A stretch of DNA of 64,000 bases, taken from positions 173,783 to 237,782 of the forward strand of contig JANXDH010000004.1 in NCBI GenBank assembly GCA_025059745.1, written 5' to 3'. The notes beneath the pieces were generated by a model that worked only from the letters and a program-made list of their open reading frames with translations, was not told where the DNA came from and made no database searches. Both the position numbers and the translations under genes were made by a program. The first letter of the stretch is position 1; every line of letters begins with the position of its first letter. Positions 41,588 to 50,332 of this stretch are shown here, piece after piece. The stretch comes from Aigarchaeota archaeon. Its GTDB lineage: Archaea; Thermoproteota; Nitrososphaeria_A; Caldarchaeales; Calditenuaceae.

Positions 41588-42610
41588 ATGAGAGCGGTAG
41601 TGCTAGAGCGACAGGGAGGACCGGAGGTGCTGAGCTACAGGGAGGACGCTCCGATCCCAGTTCCTAAGAGCGGTGAGGCCCTCGTCAAGATCGCCGCGGT
41701 AGGCCTTAACAGAATCGACGTCTGGATAAGGAAGGGCCTCTACAAGGTGAACCTCCCCCTGATACTAGGGGCCGATATATCGGGTCACGTTGAGTCATCG
41801 AGCGATGGGGGTCAGGTGGGGAGGGGTGACGCAGTAGTGGTGTACCCTATAGTGACGTGCGGGTCCTGCGAACCCTGTCTTGTCGGGAGGGAGGACGCGT
41901 GCCTGAAGAGGTCCATGATAGGCCTCAACAGGGACGGAGGATACGCCGAGTTCGTGACGGTGCCCGAGAGGTGCTTGGTGAGGCTCCCCGGTACGATCGA
42001 CCCGGTCGAGGCGGCTGCTATACCAATAAACTTCCTGACGGCGTATCACATGCTGATCTGCGGTGCCTCGCTATCCGCTGGGGAGACTGTACTAGTGGTG
42101 GGTGGAGGTAGCGGCATAGGGTACGCGGCCATACAGCTGGCTAGACTCATCGGCGCCACGGTCATTACAACGGTCGGAGACGACTGGAAGGTCGAGAGGG
42201 CCTACGAGATAGGTGCTGATCTGGTCATAAACAGGAAGAAGAGCGACGTCACGGAAGAGGTCAAGAAGTTCACCGAGGGTAAGGGCGTCGACGTCGTCTT
42301 CGAGCACGCAGGTTCGGACTTCTGGAACACGGCGATCAGGTGCTTGAAGCAGACGGGGAGGCTGATTGTAGGCGGTGCGACGACTGGCAGTAACGTGAAC
42401 GTCGACGTCCGCGACCTTTATATGCGTAGATTAACCGTGGTAGGCTCCGGGTTCGGGACGAAAGCCGACCTGATGAGGATAATAGATCTATTCGTCAGGA
42501 AGAGGTTGAGGGTCCTCATCGACAGGACTTACCCACTCAAAGATGCCTCGAAGGCGCACGCCAGGATGGAGAACTCTGAGCACTTCGGGAAGATACTCAT
42601 GAGGCCTTGA
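41588..42610 (+). CDS. Zinc-type medium-chain alcohol dehydrogenase
   Basis: A 340-residue MDR-family oxidoreductase. The first half has GADISGHVESS and the four-Cys structural zinc site CGSCEPCLVGREDAC. The Rossmann domain has VLVVGGGSGIGYAAIQLARLIG. In place of the usual catalytic Cys the sequence reads VGLNRIDVWIRKG, as in quinone-reductase-like members, so zinc at the active site is doubtful. The natural substrate is not evident. Its stop codon overlaps the TTG start of the next gene, indicating an operon. Confidence 0.87.
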   Translation: MRAVVLERQGGPEVLSYREDAPIPVPKSGEALVKIAAVGLNRIDVWIRKGLYKVNLPLILGADISGHVESSSDGGQVGRGDAVVVYPIVTCGSCEPCLVGREDACLKRSMIGLNRDGGYAEFVTVPERCLVRLPGTIDPVEAAAIPINFLTAYHMLICGASLSAGETVLVVGGGSGIGYAAIQLARLIGATVITTVGDDWKVERAYEIGADLVINRKKSDVTEEVKKFTEGKGVDVVFEHAGSDFWNTAIRCLKQTGRLIVGGATTGSNVNVDVRDLYMRRLTVVGSGFGTKADLMRIIDLFVRKRLRVLIDRTYPLKDASKAHARMENSEHFGKILMRP

Positions 42611-43479
42611 GCGATCTCTCAGACCGGTTCGTAACCCTTATCCGCGAGATAGTCCACGACGAGTCATCCGGGTCAACAGAGATAGGTAGGAGACTCCTCC
42701 TCACTCTGAGTAGATACATAGAACACTCAAGAGGAGATCCACGATCAGCGGAGTACATCGAGGCGGCATTGAGGGCGGCAGAGGAGAGGCCGTCCATCTT
42801 GCTAGTCGGCAACATGCTGAGAATCTTAAGAGAGGTGACGCCGGAGGTACCTCCACAGACAGCCATAGATGGTCTCCTGCTACTCTACGATCAGGCAGTC
42901 GACAGGTCTCTGAGGAACGCGCGCGACCTCGTGAAGGGCCACCAAAAGGTCCTGACGTACAGCTACAGCTCGAACGTGATAAGACTCCTCAGCTCGGTAG
43001 AGGTCAGGTCGGTGTACGTGTCCGCTTGCTGGCCGTCTCTAGAGGGCCTGCGTACCGCAGCTTCGTTGAGGGAGGCAGGAGTCCACTCGATAGTGATAGG
43101 TGACATGGACGTGTTGGACGTCGTGGAGCGCGTCGACCTCGTACTGGTGGGATGTGACGCAGTCCTCAGGGATGGTTCTCTGGTGAACAGGAGAGGAACC
43201 AGGACGATCGTGGAGGCCGCAAAACAACACCACGTCCGTGCGTTAGCGATAGCCGACTCGTTGAAGGTTGATTACTGGGGCTCGTGGAGTAACGAGAGGC
43301 GTCGATACGAGGTGAGGGGAGTAGAGGTAGATCTGGAGGTCTTTGACGTGACACCCTGTGATCGCGGCCACTACTACGTCACGGAGTACGGTGTATCGGA
43401 TGGCCGTTCGCTCATCGACGTCGCATTTAAAAGTTTGGAGAGCGAATGGATCTCGAGGCTCAAGGGTGTCAGAGGATGA
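42607..43479 (+). CDS. eIF2B-like sugar-phosphate isomerase family protein
   Basis: A 290-residue member of the aIF2B/ribose-1,5-bisphosphate isomerase/methylthioribose-1-phosphate isomerase family. The C-terminal Rossmann-like half shows VYVSACWPSLEGLRTAASLREAG, VDLVLVGCDAVLRDGSLVNRRGT and a D-rich VEVDLEVFDVTP segment near the end, in which the GCDAV..DGS..N..GT signature is the family hallmark. The precise substrate is undetermined; no RuBisCO or AMP phosphorylase gene is present here. It begins with a TTG that overlaps the dehydrogenase stop, and ends with an ATGA overlap with the next gene. Confidence 0.82.
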   Translation: MSDLSDRFVTLIREIVHDESSGSTEIGRRLLLTLSRYIEHSRGDPRSAEYIEAALRAAEERPSILLVGNMLRILREVTPEVPPQTAIDGLLLLYDQAVDRSLRNARDLVKGHQKVLTYSYSSNVIRLLSSVEVRSVYVSACWPSLEGLRTAASLREAGVHSIVIGDMDVLDVVERVDLVLVGCDAVLRDGSLVNRRGTRTIVEAAKQHHVRALAIADSLKVDYWGSWSNERRRYEVRGVEVDLEVFDVTPCDRGHYYVTEYGVSDGRSLIDVAFKSLESEWISRLKGVRG

Positions 43480-44108
43480 GTTTGAACGTGCAGGTGGCGG
43501 TCGTTGGGCCCATACAGAGCAACTCCTACCTAGTGTACGCGGGTAGCAGGGAGAGAGCAATACTGATAGATGCAGGAGGAGACGCGGACAGGATCATCAA
43601 CATGGTCGAGAGGGAAAGGGTCAAGGTCCGAGTCATTATTGCGACGCACGCTCACTTCGATCACGTTTTCGCGGTCGATGAACTGAGGGAGAGGTTCGGT
43701 TGCGAGTTCCTCCTGCACAGGGACGACGTACCGGTCCTCAGGACCTTCAGCGATAGCTTGTTCAGGTGGGTCGGTCTCCTCAAGAAGGAGCCCAGACCGG
43801 ACGGTTACGTGGCGGAGGGTGACCTCATAGACCTCGGAGATTTACAGCTATCGGTTATCCACACCCCGGGTCATACGCCAGGCAGCATATCCCTCTACGG
43901 AGGTGGGGCCGTCTTCACCGGGGATACGCTCTTCTTCGGTTCGGTGGGGAGGACCGATCTATTCGGCGGCGACTTTGAGGCTCTGGTCTACTCGATAAGG
44001 TACAAGCTCTACAAGTTGCCCCCTGAGACGAACGTCTATCCCGGTCACGGCCCGTCTACAACTATAGGCATAGAGAAGGTAATGAACTCCATCGTCAGGG
44101 AAGAGTAG
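43476..44108 (+). CDS. Metallo-beta-lactamase-fold hydrolase, glyoxalase II-like
   Basis: About 210 residues from the ATG at 43476, which overlaps the previous stop as ATGA. The binuclear metal site shows THAHFDH, HTPGHTPGSISLY, FTGDTLFFGSVGRTD and VYPGHGPSTTIG in the usual order. This is the pattern of hydroxyacylglutathione hydrolase-like proteins, but glutathione is unlikely in an archaeon, so the thioester substrate is unknown. A longer frame from 43446 would add ten residues without homology. Confidence 0.9.
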   Translation: MSLNVQVAVVGPIQSNSYLVYAGSRERAILIDAGGDADRIINMVERERVKVRVIIATHAHFDHVFAVDELRERFGCEFLLHRDDVPVLRTFSDSLFRWVGLLKKEPRPDGYVAEGDLIDLGDLQLSVIHTPGHTPGSISLYGGGAVFTGDTLFFGSVGRTDLFGGDFEALVYSIRYKLYKLPPETNVYPGHGPSTTIGIEKVMNSIVREE

Positions 44109-44804
44109 TTGCTCACCACTCTAGAGGAGCTGAACCGAAGGATAACTAGATGCCGTAAGTGTCCTCGATTGGTCCGTTACAGGAGGGAGGCCGCATCGAG
44201 GCCGCCTAGACGTTACGCGGGGGAGAGGTACTGGGCTAAACCGCTCCCCGGGTTTGGCGATAGGGACGCTAGGATACTGGTCATCGGTCTGGCACCAGCA
44301 GCGCACGGAGGCAACAGGACCGGTAGGATATTCACGGGTGACAGCTCCGGCGATACACTGATGCGCGCGCTGCACGCTAACAGATTATCTAACAGAGAGA
44401 CATCGGTCGATAGGAACGATGGTCTCGCGCTCCACGACGTCTACTTGACCGCCGCGGTGAGGTGCGTACCCCCGAAGAACCGGCCGACAGGTGATGAGAT
44501 CAAGAACTGTTTCGATTACCTCATCCACGAGTTCTCCCTCCTCACACGGATAAGGGTGGTGGTGGCACTCGGAAAGATAGCCTTCGATGCAGCCGTGAGG
44601 CTACTCAAGACGTGTGGTTACAGATGCCTGAACGGCCCTCCGAAGTTCTCTCACTCAGCTATCTACGAGTTTGAGAGTGACTCCAGGGTCATTCTTCTCA
44701 TAGCCAGCTACCACCCTAGTAGACAGAATACCCAGACCAAGAGGCTCACGCAGGAGATGCTCGACGACGTCTTTAGACGCGCGGTAACGCTACTGGACAC
44801 GTGA
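44109..44804 (+). CDS. Type-5 uracil-DNA glycosylase (UDGb) with 4Fe-4S cluster
   Basis: A 231-residue DNA glycosylase that removes uracil and other deaminated bases. Motif A is GLAPAAHGGNRTGRIFTGD (residues 60-78), where family 5 lacks the Asp or Asn of other types, and motif B is YHPSRQNTQTKRLT near the C-terminus. Cysteines 15, 18, 119 and 134 fit the 4Fe-4S ligands. The TTG start follows the preceding stop directly. Its end overlaps the convergent MFS gene by 15 bases. Confidence 0.93.
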   Translation: MLTTLEELNRRITRCRKCPRLVRYRREAASRPPRRYAGERYWAKPLPGFGDRDARILVIGLAPAAHGGNRTGRIFTGDSSGDTLMRALHANRLSNRETSVDRNDGLALHDVYLTAAVRCVPPKNRPTGDEIKNCFDYLIHEFSLLTRIRVVVALGKIAFDAAVRLLKTCGYRCLNGPPKFSHSAIYEFESDSRVILLIASYHPSRQNTQTKRLTQEMLDDVFRRAVTLLDT

Positions 44805-45917
44805 GGTACGGTTGAGGATCAGCGAGAACAACGCGCCGCTCCCTATTACCGAGGCCGTCATTAGAAAGGTGAAGTCAGGTCCGTATCGGTCGTAGATGAG
44901 GGGCGCGAAGAGGCTACCGAGCGAGTTGCCTACGTCCATCATGAGGGCGATCATTGCAGTCATCGAACCGCGTCTCTTGTTCGGACTAAGCTCGTTTATA
45001 GAGAGTATCGCGGTGGAGACGAAGGTACCAGCGCCTACGCCGTAGAGCGACATGGCAATCCACGGTAGTATGGGGTCTCTCAAGGTGATTATTATCAACG
45101 AGATTATCAGTATCGACTGGGCCATGAAGACCTCGACCCTTGTGGATAGCGATATCCTACCGATGACCGGCCTTATCAGGGCGTTCATCAACGCACCCAC
45201 GAAGAACATCAGCCCTACTTGCTCACCACTCATACCGAGTGACAGCGCGTAGAACGGAACGATGGTATAGAGCGTGCCTATCACGTAAGAGACCGCCGCC
45301 CTGTTATATAACACGAATAGGACCTCTGACCTCCAGAACTTCTTAGAGTCACCGACCTCTCCATCATCGCTTGCGTCCGCGTACCTGCTCAAGGCCCTCG
45401 GTATCAAAGGACTGGAGAGAGCGTAGAGGAGGGTACTGGATAACATGATCCCGTGAGTCTCGCTAATGAGGAAGACCGCCGAAGCTATCGAGGGCCCTAT
45501 CGCCATACCCAAGGGTGGACCAACTATGACGAGACTGGCGCTCTTACGAGGGAGACTGGAGGTGACCGAGAGGAACGAGACGTGGAACGCACCTGACCCG
45601 AAGCCGCGGACTGCATTGGCTAGCGTTATGACAACAAGGTCATCGATTATCGTGATGATCGCGGTGCTGACGGACATCAGCGCTATCCCGAGGTACATGA
45701 GCCTCCCCGCCGGATAACCGCGGTCAATTACCCTCCCCGTAGGGAGACGTCCTAGGAGCGTCGCCAAGAGGCTCGACGAGTAGATCAGAGCGACATCACT
45801 GAGCGAACCGCCGAGACTGTAGACGTGAAGCCCCATGTAGACGTTTATCATGCTGGTCGCGGAGGTGATCAGCGACGATCCGACCATAAGCCTACTGTCT
45901 GTGACCTTATCTGACAA
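44790..45917 (-). CDS. Major facilitator superfamily transporter
   Basis: A 375-residue transporter with about eleven to twelve membrane segments. The MFS loop 2-3 motif appears as GRLPTGRVIDRGYPAGRLMY and its second-half relative as IGRISLSTRVEVFMAQS. The internal loop (SRYADASDDGEVGDSKKFWRSEV) is charged and cytoplasmic. Substrate unknown. The start is a TTG at 45917 with an AT-rich element near 45942. It is divergent from the aminotransferase gene. Confidence 0.85.
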   Translation of the reverse strand: MSDKVTDSRLMVGSSLITSATSMINVYMGLHVYSLGGSLSDVALIYSSSLLATLLGRLPTGRVIDRGYPAGRLMYLGIALMSVSTAIITIIDDLVVITLANAVRGFGSGAFHVSFLSVTSSLPRKSASLVIVGPPLGMAIGPSIASAVFLISETHGIMLSSTLLYALSSPLIPRALSRYADASDDGEVGDSKKFWRSEVLFVLYNRAAVSYVIGTLYTIVPFYALSLGMSGEQVGLMFFVGALMNALIRPVIGRISLSTRVEVFMAQSILIISLIIITLRDPILPWIAMSLYGVGAGTFVSTAILSINELSPNKRRGSMTAMIALMMDVGNSLGSLFAPLIYDRYGPDFTFLMTASVIGSGALFSLILNRTSRVQ

Positions 45918-45968
45918 TTTCGATTTGAGACCGGGTAACTACATTAACTCAGCTTAATTTATATATTG

Positions 45969-45976
45969 TTTAAATA
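45969..45976 (+). promoter_or_regulatory. TATA-like box of the class V aminotransferase gene
   Basis: TTTAAATA centred about 28 bases before the GTG at 46001. The TTG at 45977 lies next to this box and would be upstream of the expected transcription start. Confidence 0.5.
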
Positions 45977-46000
45977 TTGGATGATCGATATGCTCCTAAA

Positions 46001-47152
46001 GTGACCAGAGAGGACGATTTTCCGATACTATCACGGTACACTTACCTAGATAGTGCGTCTCACGGAGCGACCCCGAGGAGGGTGGTGGAGGCCGAGCGCG
46101 AGTACATCGAGAGCAAGTTCACGGACGGCGAGGATTGGCCTCGAGTGCTCTCAGAGCTCTTCAGATCCAAGGCTCTCTTCTCATCGCTCGTGAAGGTAAA
46201 GAGATCCAACGTCGCGGTGGTACCGAACGTCTCGACGGGACTTGGCCTCCTTCTCTCATCGCTGAATCTCAAGAGGGGGTCCACGGCGGTGGCCTCGCTC
46301 CACAACTTCCCAACGAGCCTGCACATATTGACTAATATGAGGAGGAGGGGAACCATCTCGGACCTGAGGGTAGCGAGGAATAACACCATCGATGAGTACG
46401 AGAGGCTGATCGATGACAGCACGAGCGTCGTATGCGTAGACGCGGTCGGCTGGCTCAGCGGGCGTGTGGTCGACCTGAGGGCCCTCTCCGAGATAGCACA
46501 CGACCACGGAGCGATCATGATCTCCGACATGTTCCACGCCTGCGGCGTCATACCCGTCGATATCAAGAACCTGGGGCTCGACGCGGCAATATCTGGCATG
46601 TATAAGTGGCTGCTAGGTCAACCCGGAGTTTCGTTCCTAGTAGCCACCGATGAGATACTCGAGGTATCAGACCCCCCACTGATGGGCTGGTTCTCTATAG
46701 ACGACTCGGTCACCCAGAGGTTCGAGAAGAACGAAAACCCGTTCTTCAGGCCACTCCCATTACTCGATGCCAAACCGGCACGCGATGCGAGTAGGTTTGA
46801 GTTGGGGACCCTCTCGGACTCCAGCGTGATAGCCGCGGCAGCAGCTTTGGAGCTGATGAACGAGATAGACGAACACGCGAGGCACTCATCCATAGAGAGA
46901 CTTGTCAAGGAGATGGCGGACCTGCTATCCTCAGAGGGTCACACCATCTACACCCCGCTTGACTCCCACAAGAGGTCCGGGATAGTATCAATAAAGATAA
47001 AGGAGGCGTTCGAGGTCTCTAGCAGGCTGAGGAGCAGGAGGATAATCTGCTCAGCACGCTTCGACCTCCTCCGAACTTCATTGCACTTCTACAACACCCG
47101 GGACGACATCGACGTCTTCATTAAGGCGTTGAGAGAGGTACTGAGGGGTTAA
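46001..47152 (+). CDS. Class V aminotransferase, cysteine-desulfurase-like but without its Cys
   Basis: About 383 residues of a PLP enzyme. The PLP lysine is in GMYKWLLGQPG, and YLDSASHGATPRRV and TSLHFYNTRDDIDVF are the family ends. The segment VIMISDMFHACGVIPVDI takes the place of the usual D-A-Q-S-x-G motif, and the active-site Cys loop of SufS/NifS is not visible, so desulfurase activity is unlikely. It resembles isopenicillin-N epimerase or kynureninase-like members. The GTG at 46001 is preferred because of the TATA-like box at 45969-45976; the open frame also permits a TTG at 45977. An MFS gene follows after 27 bases. Confidence 0.82.
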   Translation: MTREDDFPILSRYTYLDSASHGATPRRVVEAEREYIESKFTDGEDWPRVLSELFRSKALFSSLVKVKRSNVAVVPNVSTGLGLLLSSLNLKRGSTAVASLHNFPTSLHILTNMRRRGTISDLRVARNNTIDEYERLIDDSTSVVCVDAVGWLSGRVVDLRALSEIAHDHGAIMISDMFHACGVIPVDIKNLGLDAAISGMYKWLLGQPGVSFLVATDEILEVSDPPLMGWFSIDDSVTQRFEKNENPFFRPLPLLDAKPARDASRFELGTLSDSSVIAAAAALELMNEIDEHARHSSIERLVKEMADLLSSEGHTIYTPLDSHKRSGIVSIKIKEAFEVSSRLRSRRIICSARFDLLRTSLHFYNTRDDIDVFIKALREVLRG

Positions 47153-47179
47153 TTAATCGTCGGAACTCGGTATTCCCGG

Positions 47180-48277
47180 ATGATCCTCTTCTTCTACTTA
47201 GTTACCGTCACTCTAGGTATCTCCCTCTCCTCGACGTATTACCTCGTCCCGGTGTTCATGGAGCAGCTCGGCTACTCGGATACCCTGATAGGGATAATGG
47301 GATCGATAGTCTCGCTGCCCTATCTGATGATAAACCTCCTCGCCAGACACACCATAGGCCGACTGAGGGACAGCAGGGCCATAGCCATAGCCTGCGTCTG
47401 TGCGGCCCTCTCCGCCTCGATCCTCTTGAACTCCGGTGACCTCCTACCGATCCTCATCGCAGAGGTGATGATAGGGGTGGCGACGTCCTTCTACTTCCCG
47501 TTGGGCGAGATAATGATATCGGGGATAAGGGACGAGGTGAAGAGGAGGAGGGCCTTCGGGCTCTTCGGCACGTCTTGGACCTCTGGGTTCATGCTCGGCC
47601 CCGCTCTCTCGGGTATAGCTATCAATAGCGTCGGTGCCCAAGCCTCGTTCTACGTGCCGTTAGTCGCCTCACTCACCTCCCTACCCCTCTCGTTCCTCCA
47701 GAACCTACCTTTAGAGAAGCAGTTTCCCACCTCAACGTCAGGCGGGAGGGGACTCATAACACCGGCCCACCTTGCCGTGGCCCTCTACACCATGGCCCTC
47801 TCAACGATCGTCATGGCCTTCGCGGGGCTGGCCGCGGGCAGGGGAGTGTCGCCAACGCTACTCGCTTTGGCCTACTCGGTCTACGGGTTGTCGAGGATGG
47901 TCGCCTTCCTCTCCCTCCGGAACCTGCCCTTCTTTGGGACACAGATGGGCGCAACGACCGCGGCACTCATAACGTCGTTCGCGCTCCTCTCGCTCACCCT
48001 CTCAGAGGACTACCTATACCCGGTGATATTCGCGGCGATCGGTGCCTCAGCGACGCTCTACGTCTCTGCGACGTTCCTCTCCATGCTGGGTTCTTTCGGG
48101 AGAGACGCTCCTTCCGCGGTCGGGAGGTTCGAGTCGTGCGTGTCTATAGGGTTTCTGATAGGGCCAGGGGTGTCCGGTGCAATATCTGACAACATAGGGT
48201 TCACGGAGATGCTGGTGACTAACGGGCTGCTCGCGCTATCAGCCGGAGTCCTGAGCGCTAAGAGGTCCCTACGATAA
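47180..48277 (+). CDS. Major facilitator superfamily transporter, second copy
   Basis: A 365-residue transporter with about eleven to twelve hydrophobic segments. It begins ILFFYLVTVTLGISLSSTYYLVPVF and has an MFS-like RHTIGRLRDSR loop. A Ser/Gly-rich central loop (LEKQFPTSTSGGRG) separates the halves. It is probably co-transcribed with the class V aminotransferase gene. Sequence does not decide the substrate. The C-terminal end overlaps the convergent AbrB-PhoU gene by nine bases. Confidence 0.83.
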   Translation: MILFFYLVTVTLGISLSSTYYLVPVFMEQLGYSDTLIGIMGSIVSLPYLMINLLARHTIGRLRDSRAIAIACVCAALSASILLNSGDLLPILIAEVMIGVATSFYFPLGEIMISGIRDEVKRRRAFGLFGTSWTSGFMLGPALSGIAINSVGAQASFYVPLVASLTSLPLSFLQNLPLEKQFPTSTSGGRGLITPAHLAVALYTMALSTIVMAFAGLAAGRGVSPTLLALAYSVYGLSRMVAFLSLRNLPFFGTQMGATTAALITSFALLSLTLSEDYLYPVIFAAIGASATLYVSATFLSMLGSFGRDAPSAVGRFESCVSIGFLIGPGVSGAISDNIGFTEMLVTNGLLALSAGVLSAKRSLR

Positions 48278-49315
48278 GTTCTCGAAGCTGCATATCTCTG
48301 AGGGCCTCTTGACGAACTTGTTAATGGCCACCTCGGATATGATCTTACAGCCGTTTAGAACATCAGTTATCCTGCTTAGTACGACCCTGACCGAGACGGC
48401 CGCATCGCTGTCTTTGATCTTCTCGAGCCCCATCACCTCGAACTGCCTTATACGCTCCATTTCTTTCTTCAACTCATCGAATACCTCGCTCGCGAGCTTG
48501 AAATCTACGGAGATGAAGGAGTTGACGGCCCTACCGAAGATGTGGACGACGTTGTCGATTATGCTGAGAAGCTGTCTAGAGTTTGCGGATTTGGAGAGGC
48601 TCCCCTTCTCTCCGAGCAGGAAGACCTCCTTGCTGATGACCAGCGCGTGGTCGCCTATCTCCTCTAGGACCTTAGCGACGAGCCTGTAACCGGACGCCTC
48701 GGTGTATGATCCGATGCCTAGCGACTTGGCCAGGCTTGGGAACCTCAGGACTGTGAGTACCTGCCTCACGGCCAGGAAGTATAACTCGTCGAGTTTCTTC
48801 TCCATCGACGCGACCTCACCTACTTTCTCCGGCATCGACTCGAGCAGAGCGTCGATGGAGGCGGTGAGCATGGACGCACAAAGGACCTGCATCCGCTTGA
48901 TTAACGCCTCGACCCTGAACTTGGTTGGGTCTATTATCGACTGGACGGTCACAGAGTTCGCGTCCTGACTCATCATCTCAAATCCTGGCAGCTCCTCCAC
49001 TATCGAGTGTATCTCGGAGAGGTGATCGGAGGTCAATCCGTTCATGGAGACTATACGAACTACGTCGTAACCCTGAAGGTAGCACGCGGCGACCAGTTTG
49101 GCCAAAGAGGACGGCGAACCGACCTTGTCGGCGTCTATTATACACGTTATGGGGTTGTAGTTGGGCGTTGCGGTGTCTATCTTCAGCCCCTCCGGGGTCT
49201 CCTCGAGGTAGATCGTATCGCCTACTTTGAGCCCCTTCTGTCTGACCCACTTATGGGGAAGGGTGACGACGAGGCTTGTGCTACCGAGCTTCTGTAGGCG
49301 TCTTACCTCTGGCAT
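48269..49315 (-). CDS. AbrB-domain and PhoU-domain regulator
   Basis: A 348-residue protein. Residues 1-47 form a SpoVT-AbrB DNA-binding domain (LQKLGSTSLVVTLPHKWVRQKGLKVGDTIYLE). A linker is followed by two PhoU-like three-helix bundles (about residues 125-215 and 225-330) with the E-x-x-x-D pattern that binds metals (VASMEKKLDELYFLAVRQV and LEEIGDHALVISKEVF). Such proteins are usual in archaea next to phosphate-uptake genes, but no pst genes are nearby. The ATG at 49315 is followed upstream by a 16-base palindrome at 49321-49336. Confidence 0.9.
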   Translation of the reverse strand: MPEVRRLQKLGSTSLVVTLPHKWVRQKGLKVGDTIYLEETPEGLKIDTATPNYNPITCIIDADKVGSPSSLAKLVAACYLQGYDVVRIVSMNGLTSDHLSEIHSIVEELPGFEMMSQDANSVTVQSIIDPTKFRVEALIKRMQVLCASMLTASIDALLESMPEKVGEVASMEKKLDELYFLAVRQVLTVLRFPSLAKSLGIGSYTEASGYRLVAKVLEEIGDHALVISKEVFLLGEKGSLSKSANSRQLLSIIDNVVHIFGRAVNSFISVDFKLASEVFDELKKEMERIRQFEVMGLEKIKDSDAAVSVRVVLSRITDVLNGCKIISEVAINKFVKRPSEICSFENLS

Positions 49316-49320
49316 ACCAA

Positions 49321-49336
49321 TATATATTAATATATA
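49321..49336. repeat. 16-base perfect palindrome before the AbrB-PhoU gene
   Basis: TATATATTAATATATA is its own reverse complement. It ends five bases from the ATG at 49315, a position where a bound protein could block translation or transcription. An AbrB-domain protein is the product of the adjacent gene, so self-regulation is a reasonable inference. Confidence 0.7.
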
Positions 49337-49350
49337 CTATTTATGTGTAA

Positions 49351-49362
49351 CTCTTATAAGAG
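49351..49362. promoter_or_regulatory. Palindromic TATA-like element, divergent promoter
   Basis: CTCTTATAAGAG is a perfect 12-base palindrome lying about 40 bases from the starts of both divergent genes (49315 minus, 49395 plus). A separate TATA-like CATAAATAG (minus strand, around 49341-49348) is about 29 bases from the minus-strand ATG. The plus-strand gene has a Shine-Dalgarno-like GGTGAT at 49384-49389. Confidence 0.5.
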
Positions 49363-49394
49363 ATATTAATGAAGTATACGCAGGTGATGGATGT

Positions 49395-49592
49395 ATGTCT
49401 CAGCAGATAGCGGCCCAGAAGTTCACCAACAGGAGGAGCTACGCCGCGGGATACAAGTACTGTAGCAGGTGCAGGGTCTATCACCTGACCCTCTCAGTCA
49501 GGTGCCCCTACTGTGGCATACTACTGAGGAACTCACCGAGGAAGAAGAAGCCGGTGGACCCGTCCAAGTACGTCAAGACCCCCATCATATAA
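49395..49592 (+). CDS. Small zinc-ribbon protein
   Basis: A 65-residue basic protein from the ATG at 49395. Residues 23-47 make a zinc ribbon, KYCSRCRVYHLTLSVRCPYCG, with two CxxC pairs. The tail is rich in Lys and Pro (NSPRKKKPVDPSKYV). The Shine-Dalgarno-like GGTGAT at 49384-49389 fits the start. It may bind RNA or rRNA, as do many such archaeal proteins, but the function is unknown. The longer open frame (from 49227) runs antisense to the PhoU gene and is rejected. Confidence 0.75.
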   Translation: MSQQIAAQKFTNRRSYAAGYKYCSRCRVYHLTLSVRCPYCGILLRNSPRKKKPVDPSKYVKTPII

Positions 49593-49707
49593 CGAGCCAT
49601 ATTTTGGAGGGATATATGGTATATCTACTTGGAGAACTTCTATAGAACCCTCGGTTACGATTTAGTGTAAGAGCTAAAAAGCTGGTTCAAGGCCTTGGAC
49701 GACCGAG

Positions 49708-50304
49708 ATGAGCTCTACGATAATAGCAACGTCCGTCTTCATCTCGCTGGCTGTCCTAGGGGGCGTAATACTGGCTCCGAGCGTGCCAGATACTGGAGGT
49801 GGATTCCAGTGGGCTCTGCTAGTCCAATTCTATGCGGCCCTCACCTCGATAATCACTCCTATCTCGAGCGTTTTCAACGACGGCCTTACCATACACGGGC
49901 CTAACAACGTCACCATCTCGTCCTCCTATGGATTATGGCCGATAGCGATCCTCGTAATAGCGAGTGCGTTGGCTGTCCTTATAGCCTCCGCGGGCGATAG
50001 ATACGAGGGGTCCGGGTTCTTGGCCACGTTCACCGGGAGTCTGGCCCTCATAGGTGGGTGGATAGTCTTGGGCTTCATCGCCATTCCTGTATTCCTAGCG
50101 GGGACCGAATGGACCAACCAATTGAACCAGATCTTCAACAACGCGATATACAGCAGGCCCCTCGAGCTACCGATGATAGTGATGATCTCGCTCAGCGTCT
50201 CTGCCTTACTATCGATAGTTATAAACGCGGTACGCGGTGACCGAGAAGAGCTCTACGAGAGGAGCCTGCTATTCCCTTGGAGAGAGTGGAAGAAAAGGAG
50301 GTAA
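49708..50304 (+). CDS. Membrane protein of unknown function
   Basis: A 198-residue protein with four to five hydrophobic segments (about residues 3-20, 73-92, 106-132 and 148-172). The N-terminal half has an extracellular-looking segment rich in N, S and T between helix 1 and 2. The end is basic (EELYERSLLFPWREWKKRR). I recognise no family. It lies 115 bases from the zinc-ribbon gene in the same direction. Confidence 0.6.
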   Translation: MSSTIIATSVFISLAVLGGVILAPSVPDTGGGFQWALLVQFYAALTSIITPISSVFNDGLTIHGPNNVTISSSYGLWPIAILVIASALAVLIASAGDRYEGSGFLATFTGSLALIGGWIVLGFIAIPVFLAGTEWTNQLNQIFNNAIYSRPLELPMIVMISLSVSALLSIVINAVRGDREELYERSLLFPWREWKKRR

Positions 50305-50332
50305 AAAATGCTAATAGTAAGATAGAGGGATT

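Noticed and set aside
46060-46599. Minus-strand open frame of 179 codons
   Set aside because: Antisense to the class V aminotransferase; no domain.
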